Of a stretch of DNA of 12,076 bases, positions 1 through 6,935 are shown one piece after another. The DNA lies in the NCBI GenBank assembly GCA_031283505.1, contig JAITBO010000126.1, positions 1-12,076 of the forward strand. Reading direction: 5' to 3'. Numbering within the stretch: position 1 is the first letter of the stretch; each line of letters begins with the position of its first letter. Source of the stretch: Treponema sp. GTDB taxonomy: Bacteria; Spirochaetota; Spirochaetia; Treponematales; Breznakiellaceae. The notes under the pieces are model-generated. The model was not told the origin of the DNA and made no database searches. It saw only the letters and a list, made by a program, of their open reading frames with translations. The position numbers and the translations under genes are program-made.

Positions 1-1239
1 AATTTTGAGGTCAGGCCGTTTTTGCTGCTTTTCAGTCTCAGCCTTGCTGCCTTTGCCGCTCTTTTCTTTCTTGTCGGCAGGGGTAAGTAACGCCTCCTGC
101 ACCTTCCGGGCCTGGGCAAACTCATTCGGGTCAAAATGCAGATACCATTCCGTCATCCGGTCGGACTTGTGCCTCGTTACCGCCTGCACCTGTTCAAGCG
201 TAAGCCCCTGCGTCTGCAATTCCGTATTCAGAAAATGCCGCCAACTGTGAAGCGATAATCCCCTCCGGGTTATCTCCGCCTGGTTTATCCCGGTCTTTTT
301 CAACGCCCGGTGAAACTCCTTGTAGACATACATCCGGCTTACCGGCGTTGCCCCGCCGTCAAGGGAAAACACATATCCCTTGCCGTTTTGCTCCATCAGC
401 TTTTTCAAGAGTTTTATCATTTCAGGTATCAGGGGGATAAACCGGGTTTCTTTAGTCTTGGTGGGGCCGTAACCGTATTCCCCGTAACTCCCGCAGACGT
501 AAATATAATCGTCAAAGACATATTCCCCCCGCAGGGCCATAATCTCCCCGGCCCTCATCCCGGTAAGGGAGGCAAGCCGGTTGGCAACATAGGCAACCTC
601 TTTATCCCCCCACACGGTTTTCCAGTTTTTGGGAAAGAGTTTTTGCACTTCCTCCACGGTGATAATCTCAATTTTTTTCCGGTCATTCTTGAGCCGCTTT
701 ACCCTGGCGCAGGGGTTCACCTTGATAAGTTCCTGTTCCACCGCATAGGACATCATCGTGTTAAGCGTACCCAATACCGTATTGGCATAGGTATTCTTGT
801 AAGCCTTTATTTCCGTTTTGCCGTCAACGGTAAATTCCCGGTTCTTAAAACCTAACAGCCACTTGTTAATGTCCTTGTAGGTAATTTTTTCAAGAGGCGT
901 ATCGGCAAAGAAGGGGAGTATCTGGTTCGCCGTCATCTTCTTGCAGTTGTCGATATAGGCGGGGGTAATATCCGCCCTGCCTTCCTGGTTATCAAGATAG
1001 TCGGAGCCATGCTCCCAAAACCCGGACGCAAACTCCCCGAAGGTTAAGAGCTTGCCCCGCTTGGGTATCAAACTGTCCGTTTTGATAAGGCGGTTACAGT
1101 AGTTCCGTGCGGCGGTGATACTCCGGCACTTGGTAGTCCACGGCCCCTGCCGTACATCCTTGTCATCATAGGCGTAGTAGAACACCACCTTTTTCCCGTT
1201 AGGATAGGTCCGCCAAAACAACGTGTAGTCATTGTGCAT
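1..1239 (-). CDS. Tyrosine recombinase / phage-type integrase (3' end beyond window)
   Basis: The minus frame stays open for 413 codons to the left edge, with no stop seen. It encodes a site-specific tyrosine recombinase, which cuts and rejoins DNA at attachment sites. The N-terminal part (about 1-60) resembles an arm-binding region. A SAM-like core-binding domain follows (about 65-180), then the catalytic domain (about 190-370). Visible active-site residues are R229 (in TGMRAGE), a Lys at 261 or 263, H331-x-x-R334 (HSWR), H357 and the nucleophile Y366 (in TEWYLHF). After Y366 comes a Lys-rich tail, so little is probably missing. I chose ATG 1239 because GAGGGG lies 7 nt upstream; an in-frame ATG at 1254 would consume that site. 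The gene reads out of the window with its 5' end facing ordinary genes, as in integrases at the end of an island or prophage. The catalytic set is complete, so the enzyme is probably active. The exact family and attachment site are unknown. Confidence 0.93.
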   Translation of the reverse strand, partial: MHNDYTLFWRTYPNGKKVVFYYAYDDKDVRQGPWTTKCRSITAARNYCNRLIKTDSLIPKRGKLLTFGEFASGFWEHGSDYLDNQEGRADITPAYIDNCKKMTANQILPFFADTPLEKITYKDINKWLLGFKNREFTVDGKTEIKAYKNTYANTVLGTLNTMMSYAVEQELIKVNPCARVKRLKNDRKKIEIITVEEVQKLFPKNWKTVWGDKEVAYVANRLASLTGMRAGEIMALRGEYVFDDYIYVCGSYGEYGYGPTKTKETRFIPLIPEMIKLLKKLMEQNGKGYVFSLDGGATPVSRMYVYKEFHRALKKTGINQAEITRRGLSLHSWRHFLNTELQTQGLTLEQVQAVTRHKSDRMTEWYLHFDPNEFAQARKVQEALLTPADKKEKSGKGSKAETEKQQKRPDLKI

Positions 1240-1258
1240 AGGAAAACCCCTCATTTTT

Positions 1259-1295
1259 GAAAATTGATAACTTTTTTGAAAACGTATCAATTTTC
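1259..1295 (-). promoter_or_regulatory. Inverted repeat overlapping the likely integrase promoter
   Basis: Two perfect 11-bp arms, GAAAATTGATA (1259-1269) and TATCAATTTTC (1285-1295), flank a 15-nt spacer. Read on the minus strand, the arms hold TTGATA (-35-like) and TATCAA (-10-like) 15 bp apart, so an operator and a promoter may coincide. A start near 1257 would give a short leader carrying the GAGGGG site. The direct repeat TTTTTGAAAA occurs at 1254-1263 and 1273-1282, 19 bp apart. The site could serve autoregulation, or be an arm or core site for the recombinase. Nothing else is evident between 1296 and 1461. Confidence 0.5.
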
Positions 1296-1461
1296 CGTTT
1301 GTTGGCATAACGGCCCAGCAACGCTAAGTCTTCATGTAACAAGTATTTAGATGAGGCAGGACGAATCCGCAATACGAGAAACGTGCAATCTTTCGTATGT
1401 CATATACAGCCGGAACGGTAAATGTACAATTGCTACAGGTGGAAAAAAACAGAAATCAGGA

Positions 1462-2145
1462 TCATCCTTCCCGGCAGTTGCCGGATCCTGCTCTGACGCC
1501 CCGGCGTATCGCCTGAATCGAGGAGAGCAGGGCGGTGAAAACCAGGACAATGGGAAAAACCGGGGACAGGCCGGGACTTACCGCTATAAAATTGTACATA
1601 CCGTGGACGGCGACGGCGTAGAGGAAGTATACAAGGGCCCGGAAGGGTGAGCGGGGCAGGCTGGAGGCGGCAAGACCAACGCGGCAGCCGCAAGCGCCAT
1701 GGAGGGGGGCGGCGGTAAAGGCGCGGAGCAGGGCGGCGCCGGGATCGGCGGCGCCATACGTGGCGGTCTCTATAACGGCGAACCCCAGGCCGGCGAGGAG
1801 GCCCATGGCGGCGCCTAAGGAGCGGGAAACTACAGGGGACGATTCCAGAAAACGGCGGTGAAGTTGTACGAGAAGAAAGATCAGCGCTAAACGTCCCGCT
1901 TCTTCGGTCAAAGCAATCTGGACAAAGATCTTGAAAAGAAGGGTTCCCATATCTAGGCCGAATAAGGGGGGAAAAAGGGTTTGTAAAAAACCGGCAAGAA
2001 GCAGAGCAACCGCACCTGCGGCCAGAGAGCCGAGAAACCACCGGAGACTCAGGGGAAAACGGGTAACCTGGAACCAAATAAAGACCGGAAATATAGGCAG
2101 AGCGGATATAAAAACCAGTAAAATCAGTATCCAGATTCCTGTCAT
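1462..2145 (-). CDS. PrsW-family intramembrane protease
   Basis: This 227-residue multi-pass membrane protein has the motif set of the PrsW / CAAX-like glutamic intramembrane proteases. Visible residues are E81-E82-x-x-R85 (EEAGR), F122-x-x-x-E126 (FAVIE), H149 (PLHG) and H181-G-x-x-N185 (HGMYNF). Hydrophobic segments lie near 4-25, 35-58, 68-95, 110-130, 143-160, 168-187 and 195-212. In Bacillus, PrsW performs site-1 cleavage of an anti-sigma factor. The substrate here is unknown, and no sigma or anti-sigma gene is in the window. The start ATG at 2145 has no clear Shine-Dalgarno site. The gene diverges from the shikimate kinase-like gene across 41 bp. Its 3' end faces the integrase promoter with about 220 bp between. 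Family assignment is confident; the biological role is open. Confidence 0.82.
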   Translation of the reverse strand: MTGIWILILLVFISALPIFPVFIWFQVTRFPLSLRWFLGSLAAGAVALLLAGFLQTLFPPLFGLDMGTLLFKIFVQIALTEEAGRLALIFLLVQLHRRFLESSPVVSRSLGAAMGLLAGLGFAVIETATYGAADPGAALLRAFTAAPLHGACGCRVGLAASSLPRSPFRALVYFLYAVAVHGMYNFIAVSPGLSPVFPIVLVFTALLSSIQAIRRGVRAGSGNCREG

Positions 2146-2169
2146 GGGTCTGGTTTTATTTTAACCGTT

Positions 2170-2184
2170 ACTATAGGTTATAGT
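2170..2184. promoter_or_regulatory. 15-bp palindrome in divergent PrsW/aroK gap
   Basis: ACTATA (2170-2175) and TATAGT (2179-2184) are perfect inverted arms around GGT, ending 2 nt before the aroK-like ATG. Both half-sites look like -10 boxes. This could be an operator, overlapping promoter elements, or chance in AT-rich DNA. The whole 41-bp gap must hold the start signals of both divergent genes. Confidence 0.3.
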
Positions 2185-2186
2185 CC

Positions 2187-2777
2187 ATGGGAATTTCACC
2201 ATTTATTTGGAATATTATCCTCCTTGGCCCGAAACATTCGGGGAAAACCAGTACGGGCCGGGAACTGGCCAAACTCCTGGGGGGACCCTTTATCGATCTG
2301 GATGAACTCATCGAGGCCCAAACGGGAAAGAGTCCTCGCGCCCTGTTTAAGGAATCACCCGGAGTCTTCCAGGCGGCGGAATTGCGGGCCCTGGAAAGCC
2401 TGTTCGTCCTTCGCGCTGTGGAAGGTTTGGCAGAGGGTGCGGACAGCGGTGTGCCGCAGGTCATAGCCACCGGCGGGGGAATAATTGATAACGCCGGGGC
2501 CCGGCGGCTTCTCCTCGCGGAGGATGGAGGCTTCTTGGTGAACCTGGAGGTATCTGCGGAAACAGCCTGGGAGCGGGTCAGCCTCGAGGCGGTGCGGAGC
2601 GGGGAGTTGCCGCCCTTTCTTGACGCCGAAAATCCCAGGGAAATCCACCATCTGCTCCATGAACGGCGGGCGGCGGCATACCGGGAGATTGCGCGTCTCA
2701 CGGTATCGGGGGAAGGCAGGACGCCCGGGGAAGCAGGACAGGAAATATTCAAAGCCCTGGGATTTTTTCCCGGATAA
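2187..2777 (+). CDS. aroK: Shikimate kinase-like P-loop kinase
   Basis: The 196-residue protein has the shikimate kinase fold. Shikimate kinase transfers phosphate from ATP to shikimate in the chorismate pathway in the cytoplasm. A Walker A loop sits at 14-21 (GPKHSGKT). D37 and D39 (FIDLDE) match the Mg and shikimate-binding aspartates. ATGGG at 95-99 matches the shikimate-binding Gly-rich loop, and R160/R161 before AAAYREIA fits the C-terminal substrate Arg. Two differences stand out: the usual FR after the LID-proximal helix is F61-Q62, and the usual RPLL LID motif reads LPPFL (141-145). It is also slightly longer than the typical 170-180 residues. No good ribosome site precedes ATG 2187; -10-like boxes lie within 15 nt, so a very short leader is possible. 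It is probably shikimate kinase or a close relative with a diverged substrate site. Confidence 0.75.
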   Translation: MGISPFIWNIILLGPKHSGKTSTGRELAKLLGGPFIDLDELIEAQTGKSPRALFKESPGVFQAAELRALESLFVLRAVEGLAEGADSGVPQVIATGGGIIDNAGARRLLLAEDGGFLVNLEVSAETAWERVSLEAVRSGELPPFLDAENPREIHHLLHERRAAAYREIARLTVSGEGRTPGEAGQEIFKALGFFPG

Positions 2778-2880
2778 AAGAACTAAAATATAAAAGAAAA
2801 CGCCTGAATCGCCGGGGCCTGATCCGTTTTTTGACGAGATTATTCTTGTAATTTCCTTTTTGAGATTTGATATTTATAGT

Positions 2881-3816
2881 ATGAAAAGAATCAGATTTCA
2901 TCAGGAACAGCTTTTCCCCTCAGTATTAAACCATATTCATGATGGAATTATTGCTTTGGATACTGAATTAACAATCATCTATATGAATCCGGCTGCCGAA
3001 AGGATGAGTGCCCTGAACAGCCGGAATGTCCAGGGATATAATATTCACCAGGTTTTTTCGCTGATTGAACCGCAAAACCTGTCCTCTTTATTGCCGATGA
3101 TATTCACCGGTCCTGGAGAAAACAAGCGCAGTATGACTGCTATTAATACAGAAAAACTTATTTCTTTCAGGAACGCCATCCTGAAAAGTTATCATGGCAT
3201 TACATTGATTGTGGAAGGAAATATCAATTGCTTTTCTTCTGTCATGGAAGGCCAGCCGGGATATATGCTGGTATTTCGGGATATATCCAACAGGAAAAGA
3301 CTCTCCATCCTTACTGACTACAGGTCTCATTATGATTCTCTGACCGGACTTTCAAACCACGAAGGATTAACCATACAGTTAAAAGAAATGCTGGGGGATT
3401 TGGGAAATCAGGAGGTTAAGCATACCCTTCTGGAACTTGAGATTGACCGGTTCAGTAAAATTACCCATGCGGCAGGCGCGGCGGGAATGGAAGAAATTTT
3501 AAAGCAGTTTGCGGGCATCCTCCGTTCCAAAATACAACAGAAGGATATAGCCGCCAGAATTTCAGCGGGTACTTTTATTCTTGCACTGCGGGATTGCTCG
3601 ATCAGGGATGCTGTTCATGTAGCGGGGCGTATCAATGTAGCGGTAAGCAGTCATGTTTTCATGTACCGGGAACTGGAGTTTCCCCTTTCCGTCAGCATGG
3701 GCCTGGTTGCCCTTCCCAAAGGGAAGACGAACATAGATACTTTGCTCCGTTCAGCCAGGGCCGCCTGTAACTACGCCAAACAGGAAGAAGGAAGCCGGAT
3801 TTTCTGCTTTACATGA
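2881..3816 (+). CDS. PAS protein with degenerate GGDEF domain
   Basis: Numbering is from ATG 2881 (311 residues). A TTG seven codons upstream (2860) is an alternative; neither start has a clear ribosome site. Residues about 10-135 form a PAS sensor domain (DGIIALDTELTIIYMNPAAER near 21-41, closing with VFRDISNRKR). Residues about 150-310 are a GGDEF-type domain: YDSLTGLSNHEGL at 151-163, EIDRF at 187-191, SVSMGLVALP at 270-279 and a C-terminal ARAACNYAK helix. The signature GGDEF is replaced by SAGTF (228-232). The first Asp of the metal-binding pair is Glu, and the I-site Arg appears to be Gln (QQKD). Diguanylate cyclase activity is therefore unlikely; it may bind nucleotide or act as a partner or receptor. 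No signal peptide or membrane segment is seen, so it should be cytosolic. The gene is more AT-rich than its neighbours and ends 10 nt from the convergent FliL-like gene. Confidence 0.8.
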   Translation: MKRIRFHQEQLFPSVLNHIHDGIIALDTELTIIYMNPAAERMSALNSRNVQGYNIHQVFSLIEPQNLSSLLPMIFTGPGENKRSMTAINTEKLISFRNAILKSYHGITLIVEGNINCFSSVMEGQPGYMLVFRDISNRKRLSILTDYRSHYDSLTGLSNHEGLTIQLKEMLGDLGNQEVKHTLLELEIDRFSKITHAAGAAGMEEILKQFAGILRSKIQQKDIAARISAGTFILALRDCSIRDAVHVAGRINVAVSSHVFMYRELEFPLSVSMGLVALPKGKTNIDTLLRSARAACNYAKQEEGSRIFCFT

Positions 3817-3826
3817 ACAACGGACG

Positions 3827-4312
3827 TTATTCGATTACCATGTATTCATTAAAATAAAGGGTTTCTATCTGTCCAAGCCGAAGCATCCCGTTATATCTGA
3901 GCAATATTTCTGCTTTTATCGAAGCTTCATCTTTATTCCGCAGTTCTTCTATTGATAGTGAAGCAAAGTATTCATACGCAATATTTCTGAAATTTTCCGT
4001 TTGGGATGCAAGTTCTTCCGTAAACGGCCTGTCATCAGGTGGATAAGGAAAAGTTATAGACAGTATTACTGTTGCAGACTGAGGGGCAGCGGTAGCGGCC
4101 CGGAGACGGCCTATGCCGGTAAAAACGCCGCCGTCCACGAAGGCTTGAACAAGGCCGCTTTCCCTGATCCGCTGCGGCGCCTTTGTCCTGCCGGGACGGA
4201 AGACAAGGGCGTAAAAGGTTCCCGCAGCCAGAACCAGCGCCATGACAACCGCTGTCCCCAGCAAAACCCGGTATACCGCCCTCCCGCCCCGAAAAGCCCC
4301 CATATCATTCAT
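3827..4312 (-). CDS. FliL-like single-pass membrane protein
   Basis: The 161-residue protein has a short cytoplasmic N-terminus, one membrane segment (about 13-36) and a periplasmic domain. The C-terminal half fits FliL: a strand-rich ITFPYPPDD stretch, a helix with YEYFASLSIEELRNKDEASIKAEI, and the ending GQIETLYFNEYMVIE, matching the family's final VYFTEFVIQ-like strand. FliL sits at the flagellar basal body and associates with stator proteins. No flagellar gene is adjacent, so this is an isolated paralog. I chose ATG 4312 because GAGGG lies 6 nt upstream. The frame stays open to 4483, but those 57 codons are the hairpin repeat R1 and should not be counted. R1 lies immediately upstream, so the leader either contains R1 hairpins or starts within the 20 nt after it. 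Family placement is moderately confident; flagellar function is inferred. Confidence 0.68.
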   Translation of the reverse strand: MNDMGAFRGGRAVYRVLLGTAVVMALVLAAGTFYALVFRPGRTKAPQRIRESGLVQAFVDGGVFTGIGRLRAATAAPQSATVILSITFPYPPDDRPFTEELASQTENFRNIAYEYFASLSIEELRNKDEASIKAEILLRYNGMLRLGQIETLYFNEYMVIE

Positions 4313-4332
4313 CTGTATCCCTCTTTCCCTAG

Positions 4333-4470
4333 AGGCTTTCCCAAAACTGAAGTTTTGGGAAAGCAACCTTGAAATCTGTAGTTTTGTAAGGCTGAAAGCC
4401 TGAAAAACTGTAAGATCCTGTCCCAAAACCGTGCGTGTTAGCGCACTGTCAATTAGTTTTGGGACAGGCT
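4333..4470 (+). repeat. Hairpin repeat R1 (three hairpins in series)
   Basis: Three hairpins stand in order. Hairpin A has a perfect 13-bp stem, 4335-4347 with 4352-4364, and loop TGAA. A linker reading ACCTTGAAATCTG follows. Hairpin B pairs AGTTTT (4380-4385) with AAAACT (4404-4409), has an internal loop GTA/GA, an inner stem AGGCT/AGCCT and loop GAA. Hairpin C has a 13-bp outer stem CCTGTCCCAAAAC (4417-4429) with 4456-4468 and nests a small GTGCG/CGCAC hairpin. R1 fills the divergent gap between the FliL-like gene and the cupin. It resembles R4 in architecture and R2 in the sequence of hairpin C. It could be a non-autonomous mobile repeat or a structured regulatory element. No T-tract follows, so terminator function is not indicated. 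Confidence 0.85.
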
Positions 4471-4568
4471 CCCCATTATACAATTCATTTTGATTTTTAG
4501 CAGTATACCTTTTAAGAGTAATATTTTAGAATAAGCTCTGTGGTATTTTCGGATAAAGGAGGTACGGT

Positions 4569-4913
4569 ATGGTAGTACACAGAAACGAGATGAATGTTGA
4601 ATCGAAAGAGCGGCTCAGAAACGGAGAAGGGACGGCGGCCTTTACTCATTTTATAGAGGGAGGAACTCAAAAAAACGTCCGTATGGCGGCGGAAATCACG
4701 TTGCCCCCGGGAGCGTCCATCGGTTACCACCAGCATGAAGGGGAAACTGAATATTTTGTCTTTCTGGAAGGAACCGGTACGGCAAATGACAACGGGACGG
4801 AAGTTCCGGTCAAGAAGGGAGACGTGATGATCACCGGAAACGGCGCGTATCACGGGGTCAGCAATTCGGGAACCAGCCCCCTGGTTTTTAACGCCTTTAT
4901 CATAACCCATTAA
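4569..4913 (+). CDS. Small single-domain cupin protein
   Basis: The 114-residue protein is one cupin beta-barrel. Motif 1 is H54-x-H56-(4)-E61-(6)-G68 (GYHQHEGETEYFVFLEG). Motif 2 is G84-D85...H95-(3)-N99, with the usual Pro replaced by Gly90. The ligands H54, H56, E61 and H95 are all present, so a metal-bound barrel is expected. Such proteins include sugar-binding sensors, isomerases and dioxygenases; the substrate cannot be read from sequence. The ribosome site AAAGGAGGT at 4555-4563 is strong, with 5 nt between it and the ATG. Weak promoter-like boxes (TAATAT at 4519-4524) lie in the AT-rich stretch after R1. The stop is 5 nt before glmS, so the two are almost certainly cotranscribed. A role tied to amino-sugar supply is suggested only by this position. 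Confidence 0.85.
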   Translation: MVVHRNEMNVESKERLRNGEGTAAFTHFIEGGTQKNVRMAAEITLPPGASIGYHQHEGETEYFVFLEGTGTANDNGTEVPVKKGDVMITGNGAYHGVSNSGTSPLVFNAFIITH

Positions 4914-4918
4914 CTATC

Positions 4919-6760
4919 ATGTGCGGCATCGTTGGATACATAGGCAATGAAGAAGCGGTCCCGGTCCTGTTAAGCGGCCTAAAACGGCTGGAATACCGGG
5001 GTTATGACTCGGCGGGAATCGCGGTTCTGGGCAAGGCGGGCCTTCTTGTCCGCAAATCCAAGGGCGCGCTGCGGTCCCTGGAAGAAAAAATCGCCCTCGA
5101 AGCGGCTCAGGGCGATTTAAGTGCAGTCATGGGCATAGGCCATACCCGGTGGGCCACCCACGGAGAACCTTCGGACATCAACTCCCACCCCCATACGGAT
5201 GTGTCGGGCAGGATTGCGGTGGTTCACAACGGGATCATCGAGAACCACGCAAAGCTAAAGGCCTGGCTTGAGGCCCACGGAGTCGCCTTTCGCAGTGAGA
5301 CCGATACCGAAGTGGTGGCCCACCTCATCGACTTCCACTACAATGGCGACCTTTTGCAGGCGGTGACCGAAGCCCTCAAGCGGCTGGAGGGATCCTACGC
5401 CCTGGGCATCCTCTGCGAAAGCGACCCGGATCGCATCATCGCGGTACGCAAGGAAAGCCCCCTGGTAGTGGGCGCGGGCCAGGGTGAAAACCTCATTGCT
5501 TCGGACGTGCCGGCTCTGCTGGAACACACCAGGGACGTGTACTACCTGGCGGACCGGGAGATCGCGGTGCTGTACCGGGACAGGGTGGAGTTTTTTAGCG
5601 AAGACGGGCAGAGCATTCAAAAAGAGAAAAGCCATGTTGATTGGGACGCAGCGGCGGCGGAAAAGGGTGGCTACGAACACTTCATGCTCAAGGAGATCAA
5701 CGAGCAACCCAAAGCCCTGACCGATACCCTCAGGGCCAGACTCAAAAACGAGGACGGCAAGTCGATTAATCTGGAAGAAATTGGTTTTGACGCATCCTGG
5801 GCCGAAGCGCACCGGGTGGTCATTGCCGCCTGCGGTACCGCCTGGCACGCCGCCGTCATCGGGAAACACGCCTTTGAATACTTCGCCCGTATCCCCGCCG
5901 ACGCGGAGATCGCCTCTGAATACCGCTACCGGAACCCAATCTACAATCCCCAGGACATCTTCATCATCATCAGCCAGTCCGGTGAGACGGCGGACACCCT
6001 GGCGGCCATGCGTATGGCCCGGAAAGCCGGTGCCCGTATCATTGCCATCACCAACGTGGTAGGCTCAACCCTTGCCCGGGAAGCGGACCTGGTGATGTAC
6101 ACCTGGGCCGGCCCGGAAATAGCGGTAGCGTCCACCAAAGCCTTTACCACCCAGCTTATGTGCCTCTACCTTATTGCCCTCCAGTTCGGTATGCTCCGGG
6201 GCGTCATCTCCGGGGAAGAACTGACCGGCCGCATCGAAGCCCTGGAACAGCTTTCCGGCCACGCCGCCCGCATCCTCTCGGCCCGGGAGAACATTCAGCG
6301 CTTCGCATCCCGGCAGTTCAACAAGACCAAAGTGTTTTTCATGGGACGCCTCTTTGATTACGCGGTGAGCCTGGAGAGCGCTCTCAAGCTCAAGGAAGTG
6401 AGCTACACCCACTCCGAGGCCTTTGCCGCCGGCGAACTCAAGCATGGCCCCATCGCGTTGGTGGACACATCCACCCTGGTGGTGGCCATCTGCACCCAGA
6501 CAGCCCTCTTTGACAAGATGGATTCTAACATCAAAGAGGTAAAGGCCCGTGGCGCGGCTGCTCTGGTGATCACCTACGAGGGTGTGGACTACTTCGACAA
6601 GACGGCGGACGAAGTTTTCAGAATCCCCCGGACCCCGGACAGCCTGACCCCCATACTGTCGGTGATCCCCTGTCAGCTCTACGCCTACTACTGCGCGGTT
6701 CAGCGGGGACTGGACCCGGACAAGCCCCGGAACCTGGCAAAGTCGGTCACCGTTGAATAA
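4919..6760 (+). CDS. glmS: Glutamine-fructose-6-phosphate aminotransferase (isomerizing)
   Basis: GlmS makes glucosamine-6-phosphate from fructose-6-phosphate and glutamine, the first step toward UDP-GlcNAc for the cell wall. The 613 residues match the usual length (about 609). The N-terminal class II glutaminase domain has nucleophile C2, the GHTRWATHG segment (R77, W78, H81), N104-G105 and D129. The isomerase half has two SIS domains: CGTAWHA from 305, SQSGETADT from 352, STKAFTTQ, the HSEAFAAGELKHGPIAL segment with H509, and the family C-terminus LAKSVTVE with K608. Start ATG 4919 is fixed by the required M-C. No ribosome site precedes it, and it lies 5 nt after the cupin stop, so translation is probably coupled to the cupin. 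No glmS ribozyme is evident upstream. The 264-bp gap downstream holds two hairpin elements and no convincing gene. Confidence 0.97.
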   Translation: MCGIVGYIGNEEAVPVLLSGLKRLEYRGYDSAGIAVLGKAGLLVRKSKGALRSLEEKIALEAAQGDLSAVMGIGHTRWATHGEPSDINSHPHTDVSGRIAVVHNGIIENHAKLKAWLEAHGVAFRSETDTEVVAHLIDFHYNGDLLQAVTEALKRLEGSYALGILCESDPDRIIAVRKESPLVVGAGQGENLIASDVPALLEHTRDVYYLADREIAVLYRDRVEFFSEDGQSIQKEKSHVDWDAAAAEKGGYEHFMLKEINEQPKALTDTLRARLKNEDGKSINLEEIGFDASWAEAHRVVIAACGTAWHAAVIGKHAFEYFARIPADAEIASEYRYRNPIYNPQDIFIIISQSGETADTLAAMRMARKAGARIIAITNVVGSTLAREADLVMYTWAGPEIAVASTKAFTTQLMCLYLIALQFGMLRGVISGEELTGRIEALEQLSGHAARILSARENIQRFASRQFNKTKVFFMGRLFDYAVSLESALKLKEVSYTHSEAFAAGELKHGPIALVDTSTLVVAICTQTALFDKMDSNIKEVKARGAAALVITYEGVDYFDKTADEVFRIPRTPDSLTPILSVIPCQLYAYYCAVQRGLDPDKPRNLAKSVTVE

Positions 6761-6847
6761 ACCGAATTAAAGATGGAAAGCACGGAATGAGAAAGGGAGG
6801 GGAGCGGATGCTTCCGGGCAATACTGAAAATTTATATAGTATTTGAA

Positions 6848-6881
6848 TATTATCAATTGAGCCAGTTTTATATTGATAATA
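6848..6881. repeat. AT-rich 10-bp inverted repeat downstream of glmS
   Basis: TATTATCAAT (6848-6857) pairs perfectly with ATTGATAATA (6872-6881) around a 14-nt loop. It lies 87 nt after the glmS stop and abuts repeat R2. There is no following T-tract, so it is a poor intrinsic terminator. Part of its left arm and loop, CAATTGAGCC (6854-6863), is repeated inverted as GGCTCAATTG at 6983-6992, beyond R2. Confidence 0.55.
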
Positions 6882-6884
6882 GAG

Positions 6885-6935
6885 ACTGTCCCAAAACCGT
6901 GCATTAGCGCATGGTCAATTAGTTTTGGGACAGGC
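6885..6935 (+). repeat. Hairpin repeat R2 (hairpin C module only)
   Basis: CTGTCCCAAAAC (6886-6897) pairs perfectly with 6922-6933. The interior, with GTGCATTAGCGCATGGTC, is nearly identical to the interior of R1 hairpin C, in the same orientation and 2 nt shorter. The A and B hairpins of R1 are absent here. The sequence following it carries TTCAAAACCCGGTTAG (6943-6958), a 16-mer also found inside R3 at 8081-8096. The right edge is about 90 nt from the SDR start. Confidence 0.8.

Noticed and set aside
310..855. Plus-strand open frames across 5-855
   Set aside because: They are antisense to the integrase, whose active-site motifs are unmistakable, and they show no family features.
1296..1461. 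tRNA gene as integration target
   Set aside because: I could not find cloverleaf arms or a T-loop motif in this gap on either strand.
1351..1650. 99-codon plus-strand open frame
   Set aside because: It overlaps the 3' end of the PrsW-type gene antisense, and the translation has no recognisable features.
4333..4470. R1 as a CRISPR array or simple terminator
   Set aside because: There are no regularly spaced direct repeats with spacers, and no T-tract after the stems.
4313..4483. 57-codon N-terminal extension of the FliL-like gene
   Set aside because: It lies wholly in hairpin repeat R1; a good ribosome site and a membrane-protein start occur at 4312.
4365..4918. glmS ribozyme or riboswitch upstream of glmS
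   Set aside because: The only space directly before glmS is 5 nt after the cupin, and R1, upstream of the cupin, does not show the ribozyme's known core.
6808..6846. 12-codon ORF after glmS with a GGGAGGGGAG ribosome-like site
   Set aside because: It is too short to support as a gene; the purine-rich stretch may be chance. It could be a leader peptide, but nothing links it to the SDR 180 nt away.
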